From Struthio camelus (taxonomy: Eukaryota; Chordata; Aves; Struthioniformes; Struthionidae): a stretch of DNA of 64,000 bases. Under the pieces are notes generated by a model. The model made no database searches. It worked only from the letters and a program-made list of their open reading frames with translations, and was not told the DNA's origin. This document shows positions 13,536 to 25,339 of the stretch, one piece after another; the first letter of the stretch is position 1, and each line of letters begins with the position of its first letter. The position numbers were made by a program, and so were the translations under genes. The stretch is taken from NCBI RefSeq assembly GCF_040807025.1, contig NC_090954.1:14339501-14403500 (forward strand), read 5' to 3'.

Positions 13536-13620
13536 GCCCTGCCCTGCTGAGCAGCGGGCGGTGCCGCTCACCCGGCTCTGCGGCGTTTGCTTTGCTTCCT
13601 GGCTGCGCTGCAAAGCGTAA

Positions 13621-16600
13621 TGCACACAACATTGCCTACCTGAGATGGCGGAATATAGCGCTTTTCCCAGTAATAAAGATTATGAACACTCAATAACTAT
13701 CCACAATATTGACAGAAGAGACAAACTTTGACCCTGTGTTACGGTTCCCAGTACAGGATGCCTTGCGCTTGGCTGACAGATGCTTGGGGATAGAAATGTT
13801 AACCCGTGTCCAGCTGCCTGCGAGCTGCTCAGACTGGGTTTCGGTGGTCCCCCTTGGTCTACACATCACGGCACCAGCAGGCAGCTCTGCCTTGCTCTGC
13901 CACGGAGAGGGAGCGCACTTGCCTCCGGCAGCATCCCCCGTACTTCACCCAGAACTTGGGGCTTCTTGCCTTCAGGATAGGTCACACACAGAAGTGCACG
14001 GTGCCAGATACAAAGGGAGCCTGACGTGCTACCACAGCATTTGTGAATTTGTGGTTTGCCTTTAGCTCAGCCCGGGGGAGCTATAAAATTTCAGACTAAG
14101 TGTCAATCACTGCTTTGCACTTGCCATCCGTTCCAAGCCTCATATCCAGTGAGGTCTCATCTTTATTCCCAGACCTCTGGCTCCCTATTGCTAGTCTACT
14201 GGGTATTTCAGTAGATTGAATTGAAATCCTTCAACAAGTCTTTCTTGGCAATCTTCTTCAGCAATTCCAGGAGCCAGGAAATCACCACACAACCAGTCTT
14301 AGACTCAGATCTCACTGTTGATCCATTTAGGATAAAGGAATTCCATGCCAAAATTTACCCAGTCCTGTCAGTGACTTTCCCATTTAAGGAACTACATACA
14401 TACTATTTTTAGAACCAGTTTTAGAATTAGGTTTTTTTTGTGCAAATTGCCAGTCATTCTGCATAGGAATCTTTAAAAGAACCTAATGTAATGTATGTTT
14501 CTTAGTTATTTTCCAAAAGGAAAGCAACAACAAAATCATCATATTTTAATCAGAATAAATATCTATGTTGATTTTAGTGTTGCTAGGAAAATATTTTTGG
14601 GTCAACAAAGACAGTTATTGACCAATTCTTCTGGGGAAAACACACCCCAGTTGTTTATATTCTAGGTTTGTTGGCTTGTCCAAGCTCTAAAAGAAAATCA
14701 GTGAAGTTAAGTGGACACAGCCATTAAGCCTTCAGCTAAAAGCTGCCACTAACCATCCATCAGAAACCGTTCCTCCCCTATTTTCTTTTAAGTACATCTA
14801 CTCTGCTTAATGGGATACCAGGAGGCTTAGCTTTTTCTTTACTTAATTTAAGGCATGTATCTGTATTGTCTTTTTGCTGAAAACTGAGCACAGGCTTAAG
14901 GTTCTTGTTGAGTAACAACCTGAGAATTTCCTTACAAAATTATAAAGAATCCATTTCGATTTATACAATGAGGCATTCATTTTCTACAACAAATATTATA
15001 TATACATTTGTATCATCTCAACGTAGTTCTCAAATTTATTCCAGTGTTAATATGAAAGAAATAATAACTTCTATAACTTCTTTCAAGCCAAGTTTCAGTA
15101 ATATGACCATGGTATGGATTTTCAGATATTCTTTATATCCATATCATCTATTGTTTTAAAGCTCTTGTATTTTTTAATCTTAATTATTAAAAAATCTTGA
15201 GAGATTCCATTTGAAATAGAAAACTGCTCCAGATAAAATAGTTTATTTTTTGCAGAATATGGCCCATGTATTTCACTTGTTCCATTTGGAAACAAAGTAA
15301 GTATGATCTACAGAAAGACTCCTACAGATCTGACCAATCTCAGGCTGCACTAATATTAAAAAAAATGGAAGCAGACAAGGAAAAAGCCTGCTGTCATAAT
15401 TAATTGAGGTGTTGTCCTTTCTACTGCATAGCTATAGTACTAGCGCTCAAACATAATACCACACTGATTTTTTTTATATACTGTCTTTAGCATCATAAAA
15501 TATTTACAGTAACAAATTAGACACAGCAGTAATTCTGGACCCGATAAGAGCTCAAGCCTAGCCTGAACCTTGGAATCACTTTATTTTGAAGGAGGTGGCC
15601 AGCAAGGCCACTTGGATAAAACAGGGACTCCAGTACCTATTCCATCTAATAGTCGAACAAACGATACCCAGACATTATATCAGTCTAAGTTAGACGTTGT
15701 AAAAGTTGACTGCAGCTACAGTATGTATTTGCCATACAAACAGGATCATTCAAATTATCATCATCATCAAGTTCTGATATAACAGATAAGGTTTGAGTTA
15801 AAATATAGGCTTTACCTACATCAGAACCATATTGATTTCATTTTCAAGCGTTTTAAAAGCCAAACTGAGTTAGATCAAAGGAAAATCCCGTGAGGATTCC
15901 AAATGTAAATAGCTTTGCACAGAGCTTATATTAATTTGGGGAAATTTTGTGTTAGTCTATCATCATTAATAAGCCATGATTGGGTAAAACATATGTGCAG
16001 TCAGTTAAACTTCCTTGAAATAAGCCTTATTTCAAATCAATAAAGTCATCTATGTTGAGGGATTGATTAAAGATTACACCTTTACTATTAGTGCTGCAGT
16101 TCTGAGCGCTGGAGTAGTAATGCTGCTCTTAGGCTGAGCAAAACTATCTGAAAATAGCTAAGAACCAAAAACCTCAGAGTGACCAGAAAGTGGCTGAGGC
16201 AACCCATATCTTACTGACAAGTATGATGGGATCAGACAGGGCAGAGGCTCAGCTAGGGAAGCAAGCAGTAGAAGCCCAGTGCTGAGAGTGGTCACAGCCG
16301 TGCCAACAAGGAGCTGAGCCTCTCCTCGTTGAGCCTAGGTGGGGAAAAAATGGGCTTTTTAGTCAAGTCTCAGGCATAAAACCAGGCTCTGCCACTGAAT
16401 GAGCTCCTACCAGCAAGGCTGCATATGCCAAGAGGGCATCTGAAAGCCATTTGGGTTGGTTTCCCCTTCCCTGTCTGCTGGAGATGGAGGGAGCTCTTCC
16501 TGCACCCAGCAAGGAGGCCAGCATGAGCTGGGAAAGCCTCACACCTGCACCCCCCCACACCCCCGGTGGGCTGCCTGGCTTGCTCACACCCCAGGTGCCT

Positions 16601-19600
16601 CCTATTTAGCCACGATCCCAAAGCTATGCTGGCTCAGTGACATCCTGAGTGCTTTCACAGTGCTACGGTGCTCCCCAGCTCCTAGGGAGACAGGAGCTGT
16701 TCCTCTGACTCTATGCCCAGCCCTGCTTTCCCCTGCTCTGCTTGTATGGCTTCCCCATTCACCTTGCACCAGCTCTGATATTCATCCTGCATTTTCATTA
16801 CCTGATCTACCTCACTGAACCTATTTTTTTCTGTTATGTCAGTTTTCTGCAGTTTTAGAGTGTTAAGTTGACTCACGGAGTGAACTGGAATAATGAGAAG
16901 GGATGGCCAGGAGCAGCAAGAGGTAAGGAGGGCCTCTTCCTTTGGTAGTGTTACATTGGAACAGTCTGTTTTGCGGAGTTGTGCCCCACATCTGGGTTGT
17001 CACATCCTCTTCCAGAATGAGCGCACATGGGGCTATGTAATGAGGAGCAAAAAATGAGCCTAGTAGGGGGGAAAAAAAACCCGATGAGCTGCATGGAGCT
17101 GTGCCCTTGCTTTGCTGGTTTAGCTTGGTTAACGTTAAGGTGGAGCTGGTGTGTGCTGGGGGAGCCCTTGGTGCTGCCCTAGCAGAAGGAACGGAGGGCA
17201 GGGGAGAGAGTAGGGCCCCCCCTTTCCCTGGGGGGCTCAAGCCTTCGGAGAAGTGCAGCCTTTTTTCACCTGTTGCTGGCAGAGATAAGGTGTGAATGAT
17301 TCCCTAAAAAAGGGCAACATCACAGGGTTAGGACTGTGCTCCAGAACTGTAAGTACATAGCGCTCTGTTAGCCTCAGGGAGTGCCTCTTGGCTGTGCCTC
17401 CCTGCTGGGCTAACAAACCCCAGACATTGCAAGGGAAGAACAACATCGCAGACCTCCTCGGGCTTAAGGAAAACATCGCTGCACTGAAGACATTTCATGC
17501 AAATCGAGGAGTCTGTTGTATTTAAAGGCTTGCAAATAGTTGTAGCTGGCACTTTCCTTGTTCTCCACAGATGCTGAACGGTTTGGGTTGGGGTTTTGCT
17601 TTGCTCGCCCTCACTCCGGCGTGCTGCAGGCTGTGGCCCCGTGGGCATGGCACGGGCCATAAGAAGAGGCTAAGGGGGAGGTTTGTGGGTCCTTTTCTTC
17701 ATAACAGCTTGAAATATCTGAGGCTTTTGTTTGGGAAATGACATGATGCCTGAGACAGGCCCCTATGAATCCCCCCTTCAAACGCTCTGTCTTTTCACTC
17801 CCCCCCTTCCCTGGTCTAAGCACGGTGCTAAGCACAGTTCCCTTGCTCCTCTCCTGTCTGCCAGTCGTTTCTGTGGAAACTAGAAACTCTGTGAAGGTAT
17901 CCTTCCTCGTGCAGGTCTTTCATTTCTTGACCTATGAAGCACTCGTGGGGTATGGCCTCCCAACAACACATTAGGCGAAAACGCAGTGAAGAATGACAGA
18001 GTAATTATTAGGTTTATAATAGCAGCGGGAAGGCTGGTGGTGGGGGGGGGACCTCCCTTAGTATTATTTTTCCGGTACGATGTCACGTGCCACATGCCGA
18101 GGGGCAGGTGCGGGTGTGCTGGGGTCGGTGGCCCTGCTGCGGTCCTGGAGGGCTGGGCTGGGGCTCCTGTGACCTGACAGCCGTAAACCGGGGGGCCGAG
18201 GAGGGGGCCCGGCATGTGGCGCGGGAAGGGTGGGGGCATGGGCCGGTGCTGTCTGGCTGTGATTAGCCCTTTCCACTGTTGGAGCCAGCTTGTTTCGAGT
18301 GCAGAAGGAGCTCTAGGCGGCGGGGAAGGAAGGCAGGTGAGGGGCCAGGGCCGGGACCGCCGCTGTCGGGAAGCAATGGGGCCCCGCCGAGAGCCTGCCT
18401 GAAGCTGCGACGGGCCTGCGGTAACTGGAGTCTTTAGGGACGGTGCTGTTAATTAGCAAGGAATTGACTAAGCAGCATGTAATGTGGTGGCAAAATCTGG
18501 AAGAGCAGAAAAACAGATTTTCCTTTTCTTAGCGCTGCGGTACTAATCGTCGAGCGTTAGGAGCGTTAGCTGACCTACCTAAGGATGCGCTAACCTGGGG
18601 TGTGGTGGTGCAGGGACTGGTAAATGCTCCCTGGGGCACCTCCTGTGACACGTCCGTCCTCCTTTACCTAGTCTCCCTGAAGACAAGAAGTGATAAGGAT
18701 TCAAGAGTAGCGGCCTCAGCAGCCTGGGTCCGTAAGGCAGCCCGGCGGTGGGCTGCTTTGCTCCCGCGCCGTCTCCTCTTTCCAGCTGGGACGTTGCACT
18801 GTTACTTTCCAAGCAGCCAGTGCACGATGAATCCAGGGCAAACGTTATTTTTCCACAGTGAAGACATTTTTTCCCCATGTTTATTCCATGTGTTGTTAGG
18901 ATTGAACTGCATATAGCAGACACATACAAAAATAAGCCTCAAGGTGCTTTTATGAAGAACGGCCCTTGTTGCGGGGGGAGGACTTTGGGAGGCTGTGTTA
19001 GAGGTGTTGAGCCACCGCCGGGTGGTGGTTGGTAATGAAACACAACAGGAACCAGCTGAGCCTCTTTCCTGGGATAGGAAAGATCCTTAGGGAGGCAAAA
19101 GCTGAACTAAATAACAAATGTGGGTGCATCTGGCTTTTCTTATCTCCCTGTTGCTGGTATGTTAACACGTGGGAGAGGTTGCCCTTGCACCAGGACTCGG
19201 CGCAGCAGGCAGCGAAGGGCAGCTCTGAGGCTCGCAGCATTGGTGGCTCATACTGTGCAGAGGGTGGACGGCAGGGAGGGTGCCCCACTTCAGCAGTGCG
19301 CTCCCCCCTCCATCCCGACTGCAGTCACCACGCTCACCTCCGCCACTGCTTGCGCAGCCCTCATGCAGCACGGCCAAAGGCGTGGGGAGCTGTGCTCGGG
19401 GCTGGGACCAGCTGATGGCAGCGAGGGTGCAAGCAGCGCTTGCTCAGGACAGCACAGCTGCGAAAGCCAGAGCCTGCTGGGGTGGTGCTCTGGTTCAGCG
19501 CTCTTCCAGAAACATCGTGTTCCTGGAATGAAGAGTTTTCAGGCAAATCTCAGTCTTCACGTTTCAAACAGGCCAATTTTTTAAACTGAGCACAAAATAA

Positions 19601-21560
19601 ACGCAGCCTAAAGATGCAGGAGCAAACCAGAATGTGTAATTTAAAAAATTCTCCTAGGTCTGAGCCAGTCATTTGGTTTGGGGGCAGGGGGGAAGGATTT
19701 CTCTTGCCCCTTTCTTTTTTTTGTTTCATTTTGTTTTTTGAGTCTGGCTTTTACTGTTTTAATGTTTGGCCCTGCAGTGACCCAGATGTACTTTCCACCT
19801 TGCCCACTACCTTTTCCCTCCCTCCTCTCCTGGGTGAGAGAGAGAAGGAAGCCCACAGCTCCTTGAAATGACTCTTCTCACAGGATCCAGCTATGCGGAA
19901 ATGTTTTGTTCAGCATGCAACTTACTTGTTTGTTCTTAAGGCATCATGAGAGGAAATTCATCTTTTCAGAGGAACACATGCAAAAGCAACCCATATGTAT
20001 CACCTCAGATATTCATGCCTCCTTCAGAGAAATACTTACAAAATGCACATTATCTTCAGATTACTTAGTCCTAGGGGAGGTTTAATCCTCTGTGAAGAAA
20101 CTGTTCCTCTCCCTTTTGCCTGCTCCATACTGTTGGTTTCTGAGTTTTCACTTCCTTCTGGTAACTCTTGAGCTGTTGACTGTCAGCAGACTCTAGGGCT
20201 GGGGCTGAACTCAAGCTGTGTGCTGTAGAGCAGCCACACAGCGATCTGGCGTGGTACCTGGAGCCACTGCTGGGGGTGGACACCAGCACGTTGGAGCCTG
20301 TGCTGCTCCTCGAGAGAGGACTTCATGGCCCCACACTGAAAGTAAACCCTACAGTATTGAGCAGGGGTCAGGGTTTCTGATGATTTGTGTTTTGGTATTT
20401 CAGATCTAGAGACTAATTTTCAGGTTTCCTATTTCACTAGACCAAAAAAGAGGCTTTGCCAGACAGGTAACTTCCCACTCCTTTTCATCCGAGGACACTA
20501 GCTAGTGTCCCTTGGAGAGGGCTGACCCGCAGAAGAAACATTCCCTGCTGGGGCCCTGCCGTTGGGTAACAGGGGAGGGCTGTGAAGTTCAGGGTGCCGC
20601 TGAGCTGAGCTGACTGCTCACTGCTGCTTCCCCTCGGCCCTCTGCTTCTCGCTGTAGTGCTCTCTGTCCTCTCCCAGCTCTGGCATCTGCTTTGCTCTGA
20701 GTGGGTTCAGCTCGCAAGATTAACAGAAAACTAACCTGAGTCCAAACCAAAGAATGGAATCAATTATTGGGAGGTGCAGGTAATGCTTTGCCCTGAGAAG
20801 AAGGGTCTGAGGAGGGGAGCAAGGACTCTGCCTTCTATTAGCAGTGGTCCGTGAGCACTGTTGGATTAATTAAAGCAGTTTCACGGGACTTCCCTTGTGC
20901 ATACAGCACAACTGAGTGGTGGTGCAGGCCAGGCAGTCCTGTTGGTCCTCCCTGTGCCTCCTGCCACTTCCCTGGGGCTGCCCCCAGCATTGCTCTGCCG
21001 AGGGGAGCAAAGTGGCTGTCTCCCAAGTGGGCTCATGGCTGTCACAGCACAGCGGGAATGTGCAGCTGGGAGTCAAGGAAGAAAGGTTATGGCCTGAACT
21101 GCTGCTCCGTCTGGGAAGCTGCTTGTGAAATGCAACTTAGGACACCTCAGATGAAAGAGGCTTGGAAAGCAAAAGAGATTATCTGAGCAGCCATTGCCAA
21201 GGAAAGGACACCTGCCCTTTAGGTCAGCAGCTTCTTTGGAACAGATGGATCATGTTCTTCCACCTCGCAAATATTCTTGCACAGAGAACAGAAAATTCCG
21301 TGCATTCTACTTACTGGGCTGGGAGGAAATATTCCTGCTGCAACTTGCCCTACAAAATCCACCATTAAAACCAACTGTGTCTTTGGAAAATGCAAGACAG
21401 TTTAGAAATACCTTCTGGGAAACTACTTTATAAATAGCAAGATCATCCCAGTAGTATTTTACGTTCAGCTTTATTTTATAAAATGTATTTGAAATGATTT
21501 GCAGGTTACAAACAGTTACTGTAGTTCACTAAAATAATGCAAACGTTTTGACTTGTAAAA
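13621..21560. other. Intergenic region between CCNJL and C1QTNF2
   Basis: About 8 kb between the CCNJL promoter and the presumed 3' end of C1QTNF2. The left part (14.2-16.1 kb) is AT-rich. The right part is more G+C-rich, with a CpG-dense patch near 18.06-18.42 kb. The open frames are short and unlike known proteins. No tRNA, miRNA or mobile element was recognised. Confidence 0.7.
18060..18420. promoter_or_regulatory. Small CpG-rich patch, unassigned
   Basis: A locally G+C- and CpG-rich stretch isolated from known exons. It contains a palindromic E-box (CACGTG, 18084-18089) and a good plus-strand donor-like CAG|GTGAGG with the cut after 18336. It could be a promoter or first exon of an unannotated non-coding transcript, or simply a GC-rich patch. 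Nothing in the sequence decides between these. Confidence 0.35.
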
Positions 21561-22964
21561 GTAAGATTTAAAAAATCTTTATTTATTCATAAAGAATCTC
21601 CCTTCAATGCCTAAATATGAGGCTTAGAGGAACTTCATATGAGTTTTCATATGGAGATGAAACAGCTGTGGAATTGACTGTGGAAACCAGGACGACCCAT
21701 CTGATAGCACGTAAGAGAAGTTCCTCCTGTCCAGCTACCAAGACAGAGACCTCTGTATTATAGTGTGTGTTTACTGCATCCTGGAGCAAGGCAGCCAGAT
21801 TTGGGTGCTTTATAGCAGGAGAATTCTCTCTGATACAGTAATAAGGAACCATTTTGCAGCATGCCCCTGTCTTAGCTGATACAGGCGAAAAAACAGAAAA
21901 CCATCAATACCTCAGCTTCTGCCATTTTTGGTTTTCCATACAGTATGGATATTGCAGACTTTTGGAGCATCTGTAATATTTGATATGGAGGGGTAAAAGA
22001 GCCTATCATCAGTAAGATGGGGTCTATTTGTAGTATTTAGCCTTTGAAGAGTACCTCATCAGCACCACAAGTATCTTTTGCCAGCAAAAGCTGGCAGAGA
22101 TGAAGGGAAGGGGGTATTAAGAAATCTTCTTCTGGAATAAAGGCTCATATTCTCAAATGAGTCTTACCTGCCGGGTTCACACTCCGATCTGGATCCAAGT
22201 CCCACAAGTATTTGGCTTGCACGGTCCAGGCCATGCCCCGGTCACAGCTTTACTGATGCCTGTCTGAAAGCAAATGCAGGACTCCAGGGCAATCGACCAG
22301 CTATCGTTGTATATTGAGGATGAAATCTGAGGAATGCCAGTGGTGCTTGGTGGAACAGCTTGTGTCCTACAGATTTTACTTTTAGCCTTCAAGATGAAAT
22401 CACTGCTTTGTGTCATTCCCCATTTAGACTGGACACTTCTGTTTATTAGTACTGCTTTGATAAGGCTGAGAATTATGGTTACTTTTATAGTGTTAGCTGA
22501 CAACCTCCTGACCTCTAAGTAGCTGATGAAGCTTAACTTTGTGTTAATAAGGATTATTATTATTGGAGGGGGAGGGGCACTGCTGTCTGCGATGTTAACG
22601 GAAAGCTGTCCAAACCAGCTTTCAGGAAACAAATTTTTATCTGAAGGCTTTGTAATAATAAAATAATCAAAACGTTCTGTACCAGCGTTGAAGTTGCATT
22701 TCCCCGTCATGTTTGAATGGCCGTAGAAAACGTAATGGGTGGTTTCGAGATTTAGAGACTCATAAGGCTACTTTAAGTGGGTCCTATTGATCCTAGCACT
22801 CTGTAGAATATTTGATGACATCAAGTAAATATCCAAATAGCCAATACAGGCTGTTAGCTCCAAGAATGTGGAACCATGTGATAATCCCAGGCATGTCTGC
22901 ATACAGGCTGCAATGAGCTCTCATACGTGTTTCTGACTTTTCCCCCTCAGGATAGTCTCTCACC
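21560..22964 (-). other. C1QTNF2: Probable 3'UTR of C1QTNF2
   Basis: The stretch between the C1QTNF2 stop codon and the AATAAATAAA signal. It has no splice-consistent exon. It contains a 177-codon open frame (22177-22710, minus strand) that resembles nothing I know and has low-complexity Ile/Leu-rich and Pro stretches; I take it as chance. Confidence 0.5.
21578..21587 (-). terminator. C1QTNF2: Candidate polyA signal of C1QTNF2
   Basis: On the minus strand two overlapping AATAAA hexamers (AATAAATAAA) lie about 1.38 kb downstream of the C1QTNF2 stop codon. This would give a 3'UTR of roughly 1.4 kb ending near 21,550-21,565. The use of this site is inferred. Confidence 0.5.
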
Positions 22965-23578
22965 CTATATTTCATTGAGATAATCTTGATCAGGGTATAT
23001 CAGGAAGCCAGTAAATAAGCTGTCTGTCCAGTAAGGATCATAAAAGAGCCCATTTTGTTCTGAGTAAAAGATCTGCAGCCATACCTCATCCTCCTGCTTC
23101 AGAGAAAGAATAGTTGATCCCGAGGCAACGTCATGGTTACCAGTGTTAGCATCAAAAGTCTTGATCCGGTACTGCCCGTTGTGGACCAAGCCAATGGCCA
23201 GATGTTTGTTTGCCAAAGTGATATCATAAGTGAAGTAGTAAATTCCTGGAATGCTGCATATAAATTTCCCACTGGAAGCATTGTAATGTCCTCCCTCATT
23301 CATCAGGATCCTGTCAAATTTGATGGGCAGCCTTTCCCTTGGGTAACTTTTTGAGACAGCTACAGAGAAGGCGGATTTGGCTGCTTTGGCGTTGCAGGTG
23401 CAGGGTCCTGGCATCCCTGTCTCGCCCTTGTTCCCTTTGGGCCCTTTCTTTCCTGGTGCTCCATTTTTTCCAGGATTACCCTTTAAACCCTTTGGACCTC
23501 GTGGGCCTGCCTTGCCAATAGCTCCTGCTTTCCCCTTCTGTCCTGGCTTGCCTGGATTTCCTGTTCTGCCTTGTGGGC
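22965..23578 (-). CDS. C1QTNF2: C1QTNF2 last coding exon
   Basis: Follows the acceptor TTGCCTTCTAG and completes a split Gly codon (residue 82). It encodes collagen triplets from residue 83, the CTC motif and the whole C1q domain, ending in TAG at 22967-22965. Confidence 0.97.
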
Positions 23579-25331
23579 CTAGAAGGCAAAGGACACTGTA
23601 AGTTTTTTCAGACAAATATATGATACGGTGAGTGGAAAGTTGTATCATAGCAGTTTATTTCACATGGGAGGAAAACATCTCTGGCAAGAAGCCTAGGAAA
23701 TACCACCCAGGGCTGGAAATATGATTTAATCTCCTGTCTAATTTTCACATTTAACATAATTATCTATTATCCTCTCTTACAATGGGTTATTCCAGGTGTG
23801 GTAAAAGGCCCTTCCCAGCTGGGAGATGTGTCAGACACGTACTGCGATGCATTTATTGCAGAGATGGCCTTGAGCTGGGAAGCAAGTTAGGTGCTGTCCC
23901 AGTGATGCTGAAACTACTGATTAGCATCAGTTGTGGTAGTCTGACACAAAAGACATTAATGAGGACTTATATCCTGCTTTTCAGCCTGATTTAGCAAGAC
24001 CAGATTTAAATGCAGCTGTAGGTGGAAACCTGTTCTACAGATTCCCTTTTGGAGGACGAAAAAAGAAGATAGAAGATGCAGCATTTGCACGCTAGTATGC
24101 TGAATCAGGAGTGCACTCTAGTGTGGCAATGGGAAATCACTTTTTTTTTTTTCAACCGTAATTTATTCTGGTGCTTAGAATAAGCATTTATCTAAATGAG
24201 AGAGCCTCACTTCAGTATTAGAAAAGAGGGGCAGGAGTGTTGATTTATCTTTTGATTTAGGCTGAACGTGGTCAGTAAAATGTTTGTGACCCTGTTAGAG
24301 CACTCTAGGAAGTCGCTGCTTCCCTTATGCCAGCAGGACAGTGGCCGCAGCTCAGGCGTGCTCCTGTAGCATGTGTCCTTGCAAATGGGTCTGCTTGGCC
24401 GGGGGCACCTCCAGCTCGTATGCGAAGGGATGGGGTTGGTCACTGCCACTTCAGGGTGACCAGGAAGCTCCTGGCCAAGAGGCTCTCAGGCTCTGCAACA
24501 GGGCCGCAAGTGCCCACCAAAATGCCATTGCTGGTTTGGTAATATTGAATACTTAATTTTTTTCTTCTGACTTTATTTCTCTGGGAGTCTTGAATCAAAG
24601 ACCAACGCTCTCTCTTCTAAGGGTATATGCCAAAATAGGGAAAATCTCACTCTAGGGGAAAAAGGACAATAACAAAATCAAGAGGACAAACTCTATTAAG
24701 ACTCCATCTGCAAACAATATTTTTTAGCAGTTTTTGGCACAGTATTTGGAAATGTGTTTGAAATATTTTCCTTTCAGTTACTACTTTAAATTAATTAGAC
24801 CTTCTAGCATTTGACTCTATGCAAACATAAAAGGTCTCATCATCCACTGCTCTGGCCAGCTGTGGCTGAGCTAAGTGGAGGTTCCCAGATGCAATGGGTG
24901 AGTCTGAAATCCATTGGCAGGAGCCGATGAGTGGGGGATGTTGGAAAGGGGAGAGCAGGAGACTTGTCTGTCCTGGGACTCAGATTTGGGATAACGGCTT
25001 GTATATAGGCTTGCTGTTAACTGGACTGTCACACTATTGCTTTTATATTTTACCCGTGTGTCCTTCCAAGAAGCGCTTTCCCCTTACCTTCGTCACCGTG
25101 CTCTCCCTTGTCCCCGTCCTTGCCATCTTTGCCATCTTTCCCAGGGAAGCCCATTCTGCCGACTGTCCCCGGAGAGCCGGAGGCTCCGGGGGGGCCAGGG
25201 GGACCAGGGGGCCCTGGCACGCTGCACGCCAGCTGCTGGGGGCCTTCCTGCAGCCCTCCCTTGACAAAGCCACTGAGGATGTGGTTTGCCACACAGGGCA
25301 TAGTCCAGAGGAGAAGGACAGCAGATATCAT
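22965..25331 (-). CDS. C1QTNF2: Complement C1q/TNF-related protein 2 (CTRP2)
   Basis: Complete coding sequence, complement(join(22965..23578,25088..25331)), 285 aa, the same length as human CTRP2. It is a secreted adiponectin-like protein. The order is a hydrophobic signal peptide (residues 1 to about 15, [15 protein letters not shown]), a short region with Cys36, 34 uninterrupted Gly-X-Y triplets (residues 40-141), a CTC motif (Cys141 and Cys143) at the end of the collagen stalk, and a globular C1q domain (about 149-280) ending [13 protein letters not shown]. The C1q domain has the family's aromatic segments ([17 protein letters not shown]). Such proteins form collagen-stalked trimers and higher oligomers; roles in metabolism are known for mammalian CTRPs, not shown here. 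The intron is in phase 1 between GA(A)G and GCCC. A TTTTTACAG acceptor 9 bp before the ATG shows that the 5'UTR is spliced. Confidence 0.97.
23579..25087 (-). other. C1QTNF2: C1QTNF2 intron between coding exons
   Basis: About 1.5 kb, bounded by a GTAAGG donor (25087) and a CTAG acceptor (23579). I see nothing further in it beyond a T-rich stretch near 24141-24152. Confidence 0.9.
25088..25331 (-). CDS. C1QTNF2: C1QTNF2 first coding exon
   Basis: Encodes residues 1-81 plus the first base of codon 82: signal peptide, linker and the first 14 Gly-X-Y triplets, including [13 protein letters not shown]. The ATG at 25331 is chosen because a hydrophobic signal peptide follows at once and an acceptor lies 9 bp upstream (exon starts at 25339). 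The frame continues open upstream only because it reads into the intron. Confidence 0.96.
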
Positions 25332-25339
25332 GGTGCAGC

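Larger units (their letters stand above)
12290..13620 (-). promoter_or_regulatory. CCNJL: CpG-island promoter and 5' region of CCNJL
   Basis: A block of very high G+C with dense CpG surrounds the CCNJL start codon and extends about 1.1 kb upstream of it on the minus strand. GC-box-like CCGCCC/GGGCGG motifs are frequent. A TTTAAA element at 12803-12808 sits inside a near-palindrome and could act as a TATA-like element for minus-strand transcription. This would place a start near 12770-12780 and a 5'UTR of about 270 nt. The transcription start is inferred, not shown. The upstream half contains the minisatellite at 13171-13535. Confidence 0.75.

Noticed and set aside
12664-13632. 322-codon Pro/Ala/Arg-rich open frame on the minus strand
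   Set aside because: It is produced by the GC-rich minisatellite and CpG island, which lack AT-containing stop codons in every frame. The unit lengths (50 and 46 bp) are not multiples of three, and similar frames exist in all phases and both strands.
13116-13696. Gly/Arg/Trp-rich open frames of 131-186 codons on the plus strand
   Set aside because: These are other-frame readings of the same minisatellite, with no family resemblance or splice context.
16682-16876. 64-codon minus-strand frame with a Gln/Lys/Glu-rich translation
   Set aside because: The composition looks protein-like, but there is no family match I know, no flanking exon and no promoter; chance is sufficient.
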